Assembly (NCBI GenBank): GCA_030765065.1
Contig: CM060975.1
Location: forward strand, 167,620,993-167,684,992
Reading direction: 5' to 3'
DNA length: 64,000 nucleotides
Source of the DNA: Deroplatys truncata
Lineage: Eukaryota > Arthropoda > Insecta > Mantodea > Mantidae
Shown piece after piece: positions 46,962-58,629 of this stretch; the stretch's first letter is position 1, and every line of letters begins with the position of its first letter. Made by a program: the position numbers and the translations under genes. The notes below the pieces were generated by a model that saw nothing but the letters and a program-made list of their open reading frames with translations, ran no database searches and was not told the origin of the DNA.

Positions 46962-48055
46962 TAGTACAACAAATAGGAGTGGGGAAACGTCGAACTTGTG
47001 GCCTACACACACCGAGTTTGAAAGAACAATTACCAAAAGGAATTGGGCCTGCTATTGGTTAAATGCATTACCGGACGTTAAATGTATACTCGAATGCATG
47101 CAAATGTGCCGATGCTTTTGGTTTCTTATAGTGTTTTTCTTTCTCTAATGTTAACTGATTTTCCTTATCACCGTGTACCACAGCAGCCCTGGGTGATCCA
47201 ATCACTTATTGGTTGAATTAAATCCGATACATACGCATTGGCCCGTGAACAAGGATCAGGCTTAGGTGAGCGGCGAAAGGGGGAGGAGTACGGAAAAATT
47301 TTATATGAGTGTTTGGAAGGCATGCTTCGCAACAACGGTCCATACCTCTATGAGTCTGTCTCGTATTGTTTTGATGTCAAAAGTATAGCACTCAAGCATT
47401 AATCTATAAATCCAGATCTTTTTCCGGCTCAGTAATGAGGGAAAAGGGGGGAGTAAGACAAGCCTTAAGTGGAGTACTAGAACTGCGTAAGGTTTAGGGC
47501 TGTGCGTGGCAGCGGTGGTTTAGCGTTTCCTTATCAACATAAACATTGGCGCATTATATCAGCACGATTCCATGCAATCGTCTGTGCTTTCAAAATTAAA
47601 AATTGCCTAAAGGTGTTCGAGACGACCTTGATGGTTGTTTACGAGAATATATGAATAGATAAGAACAGTTAATGCATATATGGGAAGCGTAACGTTGACT
47701 TGAGTCAGATATAACTGCAAGTTTAGCGCACACACCGCTGATGCAAAAGAGCAATTATCAAAGCGCATGACGGAGGTTAGATATAAAGACCGGAAATTAA
47801 AAGTAGGTGCAGCATTGCTATCTTTTAATGTTTTACCTCGCCTCTAATGTTTACTGCGATATATGAATCAGATGAGAAAGTCAAATATACGTCTTGCCGT
47901 GATATCAGTTTCTGTAGAAGGAAATTTGTAATGAAATCGTTTTTGAAAAAGTTTGTCCTCTAACATGAAGAAGGCAATTATAGGTATTTATATAGAAGTA
48001 ACAAAAAATAAAGGAGTTAAGGAGTAAAAAAGTACTGTGAATGTAATTACAACAA
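46962..48055. other. No recognisable feature
   Basis: About 1.1 kb without supported genes or repeats. Confidence 0.45.
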
Positions 48056-48240
48056 AACTTGTTAAGGTAGAATCAGGCGACTGAAAAGTTCAATGTTGGG
48101 ATTTGAGCCACGATCTTCCGTTTCCAGATTGCCTTTTCTATTTGCTTCAAATCCCGCTAAGGCATTCAATTGCTCCGTCGCCTGATTCTACGTTTCCAAC
48201 CTTGTCCTACACACGGCTCGAGAGAAGAACAATTAATTCT
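48056..48240. mobile_element. Palindromic tRNA-like element, copy 2
   Basis: Same family as 28170-28350. The left arm (GGTAGAATCAGGCGACTGAAAA...) pairs with the right arm (...GTCGCCTGATTCTACGTTTCC). The arms contain GGGATTTGA / TTCAAATCCC, a box B-like pair. It ends with the shared tail ACACACGGCTCG...AACAATTAATTCT. The loop is longer (about 40 bases) than in copy 1. Confidence 0.75.
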
Positions 48241-48474
48241 AACAAAATCTTGTCTACGTTTTACGGTTTATATTAATCTGAAACTTTAATTAAAATTTGA
48301 TAATCTCATAGACAACCTGTGTGAGTTTGCGGTAGGGGAATATTAATCTCGTTAGTTCCACTCCCGCGGTTTAATCCTAATCACACAAATGGTTGTGTTA
48401 GCTACTTATTTCGCAAGCTGTTCGCGGTTAACTTCCTTTACCGCCACTTAAAGCATTCTACGTTCACCGGTGTT
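48241..48474. other. No recognisable feature
   Basis: Unassigned flank of the tandem array. Confidence 0.4.
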
Positions 48475-48665
48475 TGAAATAGAGTTATTGTTGCCCCACA
48501 TATGGAAAAGCCAATTTGAAAGGGTTTATATTGTTGCCCCACGTATGGGAAATATGTTTCTTGTAGCAGTTACACCACGTTTTGCGGGATATATGTTTCT
48601 TGAAGTGTTCGCCCCACGTACAATACAAACTTTCTGGTGGCCTTCGCCCCCACGTTTAAAAATCA
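48475..48665 (+). repeat. Degenerate tandem array with CCCCACGT core
   Basis: About five imperfect units of 35-55 bases sharing TTGCCCCACGTATGG then AAATATGTTTCTTG. Units later in the array diverge (TTACACCACGT, TTCGCCCCACGT, TTCGCCCCCACGT). The plus-strand open frame at 48470-48691 is produced by it. Function unknown; it may be part of a retroelement leader. Confidence 0.6.
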
Positions 48666-50085
48666 ACTTTGTAATTTTAATGTTTATTTAAATATCATAT
48701 ATGTATACCTCGGCTGCGTCATTAGTAATTTGCAGAACCATGTATCTCTTAGCAGGGCTGGAACAGCTAAAGAATGAGGCTTACACAAATTATAATTGTA
48801 CTTTGTTTTATTAATCCTTCACACGAATAAATAACACTTCACTGATGTATCCGGCTTTAGAGCTGTGAGGTTATTGTTATTTGCACTTTTTAACACGTAA
48901 ACTTTATATTATTCACGCCATAATGAATTTTTTATGTCTCACACTGAATACGCATAAAATCGATTGGGTACGCGTCTTGTAGCGTCTGCCTGGGAACGCT
49001 GTCTTGTAGCGTCTGCCGCCTGAATTTGTACAATTTCTCTATTTCAAGTTTCTGATTGGCTAAGCCTACTCCAATAGAATACTTTTATTTAACTTTTAGC
49101 TTTAGCTATTTATAAACTGCATAAAATATTACATTTTGGTTCCAAGAATTATTAGTAGCATTATTAAACTTTCGAATTTATTGCTGTCTCCAGGTTACCT
49201 CATTGTTACCTCATTGTTACTAACTTTCGGCTTCTATTCTCATAGCTCCTACGTTGTTAAATTACGTGATATATTCACATAACTTTATTATAGATGTACA
49301 TAATAATATAAACATAATACAATGACTGTTACATACATTTTATATATTATTACATACACATATTGCTTTAAGGCGGGCTGTTATTATCTTTTATATTATA
49401 TAATTAGACTGATATCATTTAAGCATTAAAAATGCTGCCTCGTGTTACGTAACAACCCGTAAATCCACTTTATGAATTACATGCCCGCTTTCACGTCCTT
49501 TAGAATTGTGAGTGTTACATGTCTTCGGTACTTGCAGTTGTAAGCGAGTTATATCCGCCTTCGTTTACTTGCAATTGCGAATAATGTTACATTGGAATAT
49601 CATATTATCACCATATAATTTTTGCGTTCCTTCTACTAAGTCACGTGAAATATCCCTCTAATACTATTCGTTGAGAAAACATCCTTAAAATAAGTATAAT
49701 TTTCTTTGGTGGATAAATAATACAGAAAGACTTAGCTTAGGTTTCTAAAGTGAACATGAAGCATAAACGTTCCCATGGAAACTAATATGACCATAAGATA
49801 AAGTAGGTTACACTTAAAGCTTCACTTTACACATATAATCCTAGGTCCCACTGTCCTGAGCACTCTGTCGTGCCCTCACAAAAGATTCCTATCAGCCACA
49901 GGCTAACGCCTCAGAGAAAGCCTGCTAAAAGGTCTGCTTTCCCAGTGAACGTATATGTTTGTCTGGCTCCTATACTATGTAGCATTATAAAATTAATATT
50001 AAATCAATATAAGAATACATATTATTATTTATCACAATTGTTTCTTTCTGTACGTAATGTGAAGTTTCGAAGTGTGAAATTTCAT
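48666..50085. other. No recognisable feature
   Basis: Contains short duplications (GTCTTGTAGCGTCTGCC twice at about 48980-49018; TTACCTCATTG twice at about 49195) but no gene or complete repeat. Confidence 0.45.
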
Positions 50086-50152
50086 TCTCTCTCTCCCTCC
50101 CACTCTGTATATCTTTTGTCTCTCCTCTCTCTCTCTCTCCCTCTCTCTCTCA
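50086..50152. repeat. (CT)n-rich microsatellite
   Basis: Two CT-rich blocks separated by about 20 bases. Confidence 0.9.
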
Positions 50153-50574
50153 CGTAGACTTTTGAAGTGCACATTTTTTATGAAATCGATTATTTGTTTT
50201 TGTTGACTGAAAAATAAAAAGGAAAGGATGCGAAGAACATTATTTCTCATCCCTAACGTCAACACATACGGAAAAACTGTGCAAATGAATAAGACAAATT
50301 ATTTATTTTTCAACAAATCATTTGTTAAGTGTAATACAAATTATTTTAATATCACATGAGCCATTTATGGCTCTTTCCCCTCCCCCCAAGTTGTCGAGCA
50401 GTTCTTTTAGCAGGCACGACTCATAGTTAACACAATAAGTGAAACTATTTTTTTTGAGTTGATAAAACAATAAAACAATTTATTCAGGATAATGCTTCTA
50501 TTTCAGAAGGTAATCAATCATCAATGGAAAAGTGCGGATGCAATTTTTACGAAAAGAGTAATTGTAATTAAAAT

Positions 50575-50725
50575 ATTACATTTATTTGAATTTAGGTTTT
50601 AAGTAAAACCACTTAAATTGAATTAGGGGACGAGAAGACCCTATAGAGTTTAATATATAAAATAATTAATTAAGGTAAAAATAACTTTTTTATTATCATG
50701 AAATATATTTAATTGGAGTTCAACA
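50575..50725 (+). pseudogene. Nuclear copy of mitochondrial 16S rRNA fragment (numt)
   Basis: Contains GGACGAGAAGACCCTATAGA (50629-50648), the near-invariant stretch of domain V of the mitochondrial large-subunit rRNA. It is preceded by TTAAGT...CTTAAATT and followed by AT-rich sequence as in insect 16S. A final AATTGGAGTTCAACA resembles the nearby conserved AATTGGGGTGA block with changes. The flanks are ordinary nuclear DNA, so this is a short nuclear insertion of about 150 bases in sense orientation. Exact ends are uncertain. Confidence 0.78.
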
Positions 50726-50734
50726 ATAAGTTCT

Positions 50735-52340
50735 GGCCCCTGTTACATACAGTGCAGCAGCCAGTGTAACAAGTCTTGTTACCGGCTGGAAGACAGTTCC
50801 TCAGCTCTCACCAGGATGCGCGCTATCAGCCAGGATAGAAGGCGCTATCGTCGCGCCAATCCCTATCACAATCGCTATCATCCCACGTGATCCACCGCCA
50901 TGTGTGCCTTGAGGATGAACCAGTAACCAAGCGAACCAGAAAGACTTCGTTTTCGGTCACCGATTGGGAAACACTTCTCCGTTCTGTCTCTTTCAGCTTT
51001 GCCAGAATTATTTACATTGTATTCTGGTCATAAGTAACTTTCTAAACTCAATTTCTTGTGTATGGAGCGTTAAGTTGTATTTCACTAGAGCGAGCTTTTT
51101 GGTACTTTGAAATTGTATTAAATTTGCAAACATGATGCAAAAAGGACAGAACATATTCTCAATAAAACATTTTTATTGAGAATACGGCAAGTGTAAATCT
51201 CTTTCTTAAAGCTGTTAAAGTTTTGTATCAATATAGTTAATGTTATTCAGCTGCAAGAAGACTAGTGCTTTCATTTTAAGGAAGTGTAACAAATCCTTGT
51301 GTTCATTTCCTTTAAAACAATTATTTCTCTGGGGAATACTTCGTATGTGAACTGTTCCAGAATAACCCAGCATATATTAGCTAATGCTTGTTATTCACTG
51401 CGACTTGAACTCTGTTAGTGTGGACATAATCGAAATAGTCGTTTAGAGAAACTTGACAAATTTAAAAATTTGTAACAGAACCTGCAATGATTGTATGTAT
51501 CTTTGGGAATTAAAAAATATGATATATTACTTAACTGTTACACTCTTTGCTGATATCCAACAACCGGTTGTTTCAATGAGAATTTGGCGAGATTTGTGCG
51601 GGTTCTTATTAACTTTAAAATCAATATATTATTCTTCCGAAACTAAAACTCCAAGGTAATAACAATTTATGATTGTTTCAAGCTTTTACAGTGCTTTATT
51701 TGTATTCTTCTGATCGTAGTAATGATTTGGTTTCCCTATCATTTATTACTTATTTCAAAACTTATTCTATACTGCTTTATAGAAAGTCTAAACTTTCAGG
51801 CTAATCCCTTTAATATTCCTTTAGAATTGCATAATTACACATTGTGTTTCAGCAACAGGAGCTTATAACATACTGGGACTCCAGCCACCTGCTTAGATAG
51901 CAATTGTGTGTGCTCGTGAGAAAAAATAGAATGGTCTCTTAACATTTTATGCATTGCTTTTCATACTGAAAGATTCAAAATATCAGTGGGAAGAGTTTTT
52001 GAACATGGAAGCTGAAAAAAGTTATATATTACATGATAAAAATTTTAAGAACTCTAATATGTTGCCGTTTTGCCTTTTATGATTTTCCAGTTATAGACAA
52101 CTCACTGAGAATGAAAAGACTGCAGAAGTCATTTAAAGCATTTACAAAGTAGACATTTTAAAGGTCAATTTAATATATTAAAGTTATTATTTGCTCATAA
52201 AATAAAAAATAGAAGCACATATGCATGTTAATGAATGTCTGGGGTGGAGAAAAATTCTATAAAAGCCTTATTAATTGAGGCACACTGCCCAATTAAGGTG
52301 CTGAATTTAGTGTGTAACCCACTTATTAGTTTTTGAGTCA
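50735..52340. other. Unassigned; G+C-richer block at its start
   Basis: 50741-50960 is notably richer in G+C than the surroundings and begins TGTTACATACAGTG. An ATAAAA is near 51162. An LTR is possible but no direct repeat or partner copy was found. The rest is AT-rich with no supported feature. Confidence 0.35.
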
Positions 52341-52500
52341 TGCGGCTATCTCTCTTTCTCTCTCTCTCTCTCTCTCACGCACGCACACAAATAATTATTC
52401 TTGTATTTAGATCCCAAGACATGTACTTTTAATCAAATGCATATATCGAATTTTTGGGTTGAATGTGTGAGTACCAAACTTAAAATAAAAGCAGGCATGT
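52341..52500 (+). repeat. Repeat family X fragment with CT/CA microsatellite
   Basis: CT run (52353-52376) followed by CACGCACGCACACA, then AATGCATATATCGAATTTTTGGGTTGAATG, which matches the family X block near 63.53 kb. Confidence 0.5.
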
Positions 52501-53019
52501 AACGCTACAACACAGATTAGACTCATGAACGAAAGGGTTTATTATTATATGACTTCGCGAGCGGGATCTCGGAAAGGTTAGGCTGGGTTCCTTTGTGTAG
52601 TTCAAAGGTCTACCTCGTCTCTAACGTTTTTGTTTTATTCATGCTCCCTCAAACAGTGACGTGAAACTTTTGTCATGCATGAGATTTTTCACACAGCAGC
52701 TTTGAATCCCATCCGCGGCTGCAATGGAAACTTTTGATACAGTAGTTTCAAACACAAGCTCCTGATGGAATGATTGATGAACCTAGGGCTCTATAAGTGT
52801 ATGCCTCACAAGAAATCCTGTATTTGTAGCAAAGTTCCAGAATTTCTTAAAATGCAGTATAAAATCTTAACTTTCTTAGGGATTGAAAGTGTGTTATAAA
52901 GTAAAAGCGATGACTTCATTACAGACCTCGGATTTTATCCTTTCTTATAGAACACATAATCTTCATAATTTCGAACCTTACTTAAAATGTTCTACAGACG
53001 TTGGATTTACTAAATAACC
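52501..53019. other. No recognisable feature
   Basis: Nothing supported. Confidence 0.4.
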
Positions 53020-53240
53020 CCCTTGAGGAGCGTTGGACTCCCTCCGTGTAGTAACGGGTCCCCGGTCTGCCTGTCCATCTGCTTGGCTGTCTATATCTGG
53101 AAATTTAGGAGCCATTTAATTGCTGTACCGTCGCTCCTGGATCCGGCCGCTCGCTGTCTCCTCACGCCTCATCCTTCCTCCGGGAACGCCCCCTCACGTG
53201 GCGTAGGCACAATATCCACTCTGGATCGGTGCCGTAATAG
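53020..53240 (+). mobile_element. SINE 3'-part fragment
   Basis: Matches the reverse complement of the SINE at 1299-1863 over its 3' half: GTCTGCCTG, TATCTGGAAA, TTTAGGAGCC, ATTGCTGT, CGCCTCATCCTTCCTCC. It lies in inverted orientation to the neighbouring copy at 53385-53810. Confidence 0.75.
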
Positions 53241-53384
53241 AGGAAAAGATAAGATTGCCAGATAGCAGTCGTAAACGAATACACAATGGCTGAATAACAA
53301 AACAAAATTGGTTTACTGTTAGTAGAGGTAAGGGTGATTCAACGGAGGGGGACACTTCGCGCGCTGTGACCTGCATAGAGGTAT

Positions 53385-53810
53385 TGCGATACTATCCCCA
53401 GGAGAAGGGATGAGGTGAAGGAACTACTGGTCGTAGACAGACAAATCATAGAGATGCGCGGAAGTCCCTAACATTTCCAAACACGCAGGTCCATCCCACT
53501 GCTGGAGTCGCCGAGAGAGGGCGATGAACGGTCCACCAATCAAAAAGCCACGGGAAGTTGTCCACGGGAAGTAAAGTTTCAATTGAGTACGCAACTGCGC
53601 CATCTATCCGGCACCGCCACACGTCACGAAACTTAGAAATGCACCTAAAAGATGAGAAGGAAACGGAATCAAGCGGAAATAATAGAAAGGAAATCGTGGT
53701 ATAGAAGAAACCGCACCAACATGCGCCTGCCGAGAAATCCACGAAAAATCCATGCATCAAAGTGGGCGGGCTCCTCCGCTCTCGAGGAGATGGTAGAGCC
53801 TGTGCCAACC
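53385..53810 (-). mobile_element. tRNA-SINE copy, minus strand
   Basis: Shares with 60820-61297 the blocks GCGCCATCT..CGGCACCG, GAAATCGTGGTATA and CACGAAAAATCCATG, and with 1299-1863 the CCCAGGAGAAGGGATGAGG block. The tRNA-like head at the right end (53.77-53.81 kb) is eroded. Confidence 0.7.
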
Positions 53811-55439
53811 TTTTCATTACAGGAATGAAAGAGGTGACTGATTATCAATAGATCTATTGTTATTGTTGTTACTGTTATTTAAACACCCAGGATGACACAG
53901 AGCTTCTTAAACATAAAAGTAATTGCTGCTTCTATTCCATTAGTCAAATTCTGGAAGGGATTCTTCTCCCTCAAAATCTGAGTGTGCTGTATGTTCTTTT
54001 CTCGTACTGTATATGCTCGTCTTAGACAGATCAGTGAATTCTGAAGTTAATGTTATAATGTCACTTGCTAAATACGTTTGGAACAATTATTGTTTTCTGC
54101 CCCTGTTTAAAGACTTGCTTTGCTACTGCATAAGAGGCATCCTGCTCGTTTCATACCTGTTAATAGTCGCAAGCAGCGGACTGATTTGAGTGTAACTTGG
54201 CCAGCAAAACAGACGGCTTGCTCAGGAAACTACTAATCGTAACTCGTTTTCTGTTAATGTAATCCTTCTTCAATCCCCAATTCGTATTCTTAAGTAGCTT
54301 TTTAATATTTGTATTATATCTAATTGCTACAAACTGCATATACGCACGTGAGCTATTTCTACGCTCACAACCAACAAGAGCCTGACGGTTGATGTAAATG
54401 CTTTTTTTTACAGACAGACATACGAATACACAAAGAATTATTAAGACATAAGGCAAACGTGAAAAAATAGGGCTTTAAGATACTAATTATTTTTCTATAG
54501 ATATTTTTGTTTTTCCATGCCCTTCCGCATTTGGACACCTAGAGTCTCCGTAAATGCGGGAGAAAAGGACAAGGTTCCCCTTGTCTAACTAAAAGCATTG
54601 TTTCCGAACAAAGACTTGGAAGGCCTCTAGATTTGCGTGCCCCCAACTTGATTTATCTAAAAATAGGTGGCAAAAATTATCCATGCAGGTGTATCCGTCA
54701 GATACTTATCATCTTGATGGAATTGGAGTGTCAGATAGACTTCCAGTGGAGATTCTACCATATAACCCAAATAGAGCGCATGGCGGAGGAGTCTACTAGC
54801 TTATGATGCAAGGTTTCTACCGCAGGAATATACTGCAGAGATTAGATGTTGCTCTGTCTTGCAGCCACAATTTGCCAGCTGTCGGAACAACCTCATTGAG
54901 AGCAGAGTGTACTGCAGCCTTCTAGTCAACGGGGAACTTCGGATTCGCAAATTTGTTCCAAATGGTGCTCCATCGACGCAGCGAATAGTTACGTTGTACC
55001 TGTGGTAAAATACTGCCGGGGTAAAATACTCATTGATCATTTGTTGTGGACAGACTCGCAAAGGTCTCTCATCACCCGAGAAATTCGCGTAGCCGCTTAC
55101 CTGGAGACGAAGTTGTTCTGCCCAAAGAGATTTTAAAGTGGAAGGCCCTCACCGTCCAAAATTCGTAGTATAGTTTTTCCAAAGAGTGCATTCACTGCAT
55201 CGTTAGGTTTGCTTTGGTTCACTTCAACAAGTGTACATTCTACTTCAGGCTGTGTCTTAATGTCAGGCTATGTTTGGTTCTCAACCAGAGGAAGGTGTAT
55301 GAAAACTGTAAAATTACACTGTTAAAATAAATGCATGGAAAAGAAAGTAGTAACCAAAAGAGTGAATCTAAGCACCCTTATACATAAAATGTGTTCGGTT
55401 TGGGTGGAAATGATGCAAGTAGTTTTGTAAACGTTGTTT
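53811..55439. other. No recognisable feature
   Basis: Nothing supported. A minus-strand 86-codon frame (54801-55061) lies in a G+C-richer patch that may be an old element, but I could not place it. Confidence 0.4.
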
Positions 55440-55930
55440 TTACATATTTACTCAATCTAGTATTTCTCTATGGATACCGGAGGTATCCTACAAATTCAAA
55501 TATCGGGATATCCCTGGAAATGCACGTTTTGGGATCCTCTAGTCCCACGCGTGTTTGGAACATGGTGTATGTACCTACTCTTCTAGCTACCCTTTACATG
55601 GAAAAGCTTTCGTTATTCATTTTAAATTTTCTGCAAATAGCCCGTTCATTCGGAATGAATTTTATATAGCTTTCTATAATTGGTAAACCATAACAGATAG
55701 ACAAAAACCAAGTCTCTCTAAAACACACAATTAATTTAAAATAAGGTTTTTAGAGCACCAGCCATTTTCATGATATTGGTTGTTAGTGGTTGCAATACTT
55801 TGTCATTTTTTGAGGTGATATCAACATTTAGTTGCTTCTGGTGATGTTATGCAGAAAGAATGAGAGTTCAAAGCCAGCACAGAGCAACAGGTGTTTTAAA
55901 TATTTGACCACCTTTATCCCCTTTATACCT
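55440..55930 (-). repeat. Unnamed repeat family X, copy 3
   Basis: Collinear with the following copy: AAATATCGGGATATCCC..GGAAATGCACGTTTTGGGATC, TTTTCTGCAAATAGCCCGTTCATTCGGAATGAA, CAATTAATTTAAAATA, and TTTATACCTACAAGAAATG near the far end. Confidence 0.55.
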
Positions 55931-56029
55931 ACAAGAAATGCAGCAGGAAACTATTTCCGCAAGAGTTATTTCGTTTAACATAAAGTACATAAAAACAGTA
56001 CTTTTTACATTCTCTAACACGCATATCTA

Positions 56030-56740
56030 ATAGGTAGAGAAGGTACTGAATTCCACCCAAAAATTTCATATCAAAATTTCACTGGAAATAATGTTTCTGC
56101 CCCCCCCCCTGAGTAAACATGTTTAGAAAAATGTCCTTGTGTGTGTCTGTGTCTGTGAACAGTATAGCTAAAACTAAAAAGAAATTTCGGATAAATACCA
56201 AACTTGGTACTTAATTCCAGTAGCTTCTAAGGATGCGACACCAAGATTTTAAAGAAATTCTTCAACCACAAAATAGCCTTTTGCATTGAACATTTTTCGA
56301 ATATTTTTATAAGAAACGGCTGTAACTATTTCTATTAAAATATCACATATAAAAATATTTAAATGACAAATAAAATGCATCTCTAGAATTTTCTGTAAAT
56401 AGCTTGTGAAGTCCTTTTCATACGGAAGGAAATTTATATAATATTGCATAACTCGCAAACTCGAAGCAATAGACGAAAACAAGTACACAAAAAATGAAGA
56501 TCTCTTTAAAATACACAATTTATATTGAATATAGTTTTTATGGTATCAGCTATTTCCGAGGTATCCGTTGTTAATGGTTCGAATTGTTCAATACATAAGT
56601 CATTCTTTTAAAGTCCTTCGATATTCAGCTGGTTCTTGCGAAGTCATGGAAAAAGTACGGAATTTTTAAGGCCAGCGTATTGGCGTTCAGCTCCAAAACA
56701 CTTCACGTCGCTATTTTATTTATACCTATAATGAGATGTG
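56030..56740 (-). repeat. Unnamed repeat family X, copy 4
   Basis: One of the fuller copies, about 0.7 kb. On the minus strand it ends with GGAATTCAGTACCTTCTCTACC, a hairpin with GTTAGAGAATG. It contains GTTCACAGACACAGACACACAC, and inner blocks matching 61.96-62.07 kb (CGTCTATTGCTTCGAG, TACGAAAAGGACTTCACAAGC on the minus strand). A run of ten C at about 56101 is an odd internal feature. Confidence 0.65.
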
Positions 56741-57210
56741 CAATGTAGCCGTTTCTCCAAAGATTTATCTCGATCAAAATGAAGTAGATTAAAAGTAAGC
56801 TTTCATAAGTATACTTTGTATGCACATTAATAAACGATAGAAGGAAGAGAAGGTGATGCGAATGTAAAACATCAGAACTTTTAAGAGCAGTTTGTATAAG
56901 AGGCATTAAAAAGAACGATACTATATAGAGAAAGTCATGTAAATGTAATGCATAAGATTTTCTTTTAGGCTTAAGTCGTTTAATCAGCAGATCGTAGCGG
57001 TATGGGTTAATAAGAATATTTTGAGAAATTTTTAGAGGTTTTACACATTAACTGCGTTCATGTTGTATCAATTTGAGGCACATGTTATATGGGGTGTCAA
57101 CAAATAGTCTTCACGTTGTTACATATACATATACTAATGTTTATACTCTGCACGGAGGGTTCACCTAAGAGCACAAATCTTAGGAGGCTCTTCTCATAAT
57201 TTAACTTTTA
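56741..57210. other. No recognisable feature
   Basis: AT-rich flank of the half-LINE. Confidence 0.4.
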
Positions 57211-57230
57211 TCTTGTACCCACTCAGAGCC
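57211..57230. repeat. Left target-site duplication of half-LINE
   Basis: TCTTGTACCCACTCAGAGCC, imperfectly repeated at 58611-58629; the first 11 bases are identical. Confidence 0.75.
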
Positions 57231-58610
57231 GAGATGGCGAAGAAGAAGGTCCGCTCTGTCGCCGCTCCTGCTAAGGCAGGAACCTCTTCGTCTCCTCCGG
57301 CACCCGGCGAGCAATCTATGCCGCAACCGCCGCTTCGCCGCCAGCATGCGCAGCTTCGCCGCGACTGCCTCCGCAGTTGCCGCCAGCTTCACCGGTGCCA
57401 ACGCCGCCGATCCTGGAAACCATCCAGCCAGCGCAGATCCAGCCTGTACTTCATGGGAGGTACAGTGCTGTCAGGCAGGAGGGACCTGCCTGTCAGGCTC
57501 CTCACCAGCGGAGCTCACCAGCAGTGGTCTTCAGCCTTAAAGTCCACTCGAATCTTCGGAGCTCAGGGATCCACATCGCTCGTGAGGATCGAGTTCGCAG
57601 ATCCTGGCGACTATGAAGCTGCCTTGAGGACGGGCCTGCCCTTGTTAGGGCGGTGCTTACGAATCGAGGTTAGCAGATTAGAACGCCAGGCACCCTGCAG
57701 ACGCTGCTGTGCCTACGTGCACGAGGAGTCGACCTGCTCTGCACAACCTAGGTGCTACTATTGTGGTTCCTCCTGCACCACATCTCTGTGCACCCAGCAC
57801 GACCTTCGCCGCCGACGACGCTACTGTGCGACCTGTGGAGGGTCAAATCACTTCACCGGCCAAGCGCTCTGCCCCCTGCATCCTCGCAGGAAGGCACCGT
57901 TGATGCCACCAGCATCAGCCAGTGACCGCTCCACAGCCGCCGACACCACCGCAGACACCAACACCATCACTAGAGCCCACACCAGCACCATCACTCACGC
58001 CGATCATCGAGGAAGTCCAGGGCCTACGTGACGCCGTTCAGAATCTCCACGCGGGGTTCCTGAACATGAGGACGAAGCTGACAGCCCTGGAGGAACTCAT
58101 CAGGGACCTACAAACTTCATCAGCTGCTCAGCAGGTTTTACTGACTGGGCAGTTCGACAGCACTTCATCCAGACTTACATCCATCACAGAAGCCATTTGG
58201 GTCTCATCTATTGGTCACCGGCCGAAGACGGACCCGGCGAGATTCTCGAAGTTCTTACAGCAATGTAAGGAGTTCAACCAGCAGCAACAGCAGCATCGTC
58301 AGTACCATCCTAATTCCTAAGCATCCATTCACTTCCAAACCCTCGCCATTCTCACTAGTGTTGCAGTCAGGTTTCATGGCTGCAACCTAGTAATTACCAT
58401 TACCCGTCCCGCCTATAGGGCGGCAACTTCCATCTCTCACATACTAACGCGGGTGCTATGCGGGACCGCAAAAAGCCACGACATTCCACTTTTCCTTCTT
58501 CCTTTTTTCCATTCGGTGGAGGAGTTTTTGCTGGGTATGCCGACTATTGCCCATCGGGGCTCGGGTCAGTAATCAGTAATTAAATAATTTTCTCCTCCAC
58601 TCGAAAAAAA
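57231..58610 (+). mobile_element. Half-LINE: non-LTR element with ORF1 and 3' end only
   Basis: A 1380-bp unit between target duplications, ending in an A-rich tail (CGAAAAAAA, 58602-58610). It carries a gag-like ORF1 and a 3' UTR of about 290 bases. It has no endonuclease or RT, which in related full-length elements would lie between the two. It is markedly richer in G+C than its surroundings, pointing to a recent arrival or a different source element. Movement would need RT supplied in trans. Confidence 0.8.
57234..58320 (+). pseudogene. LINE ORF1 gag-like protein with CCHC knuckles, frameshifted
   Basis: Starts MAKKKVRSVAAPAKAGTSSS at 57234, immediately after the duplication. The first open frame runs to 58031. 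A basic, Pro-rich N-terminus is followed (residue about 120 on) by FADPGDYEAALRTGLPLLGR. Three Cys/His clusters come next: CRRCCAYVHEESTC, CYYCGSSCTTSLC and CATCGGSNHFTGQALC, zinc-knuckle-like RNA-binding modules typical of R1/Jockey-type ORF1 proteins. The real C-terminus appears to continue in another frame (57922-58320): a Pro/Thr-rich linker, then a coiled-coil-like segment (IIEEVQGLRDAVQNLHAGF) and a Gln-rich end. Frame competition around 57.38-57.55 kb also hints at a compensating shift. Having the knuckles before the coiled coil is unusual. It is probably inactive, though only a few lesions are needed to explain it. Confidence 0.72.
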
Positions 58611-58629
58611 TCTTGTACCCATCTGAGCC
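58611..58629. repeat. Right target-site duplication of half-LINE
   Basis: TCTTGTACCCATCTGAGCC, matching 57211-57230 with small differences. Confidence 0.75.

Noticed and set aside
50741..51289. LTR beginning TGTTAC and ending TAACA
   Set aside because: Flanking bases do not form a target duplication and no second copy is present in the window.
54801..55061. 86-codon minus-strand frame as a gene
   Set aside because: No recognisable family, intron signals or conserved motif; could be an old repeat.
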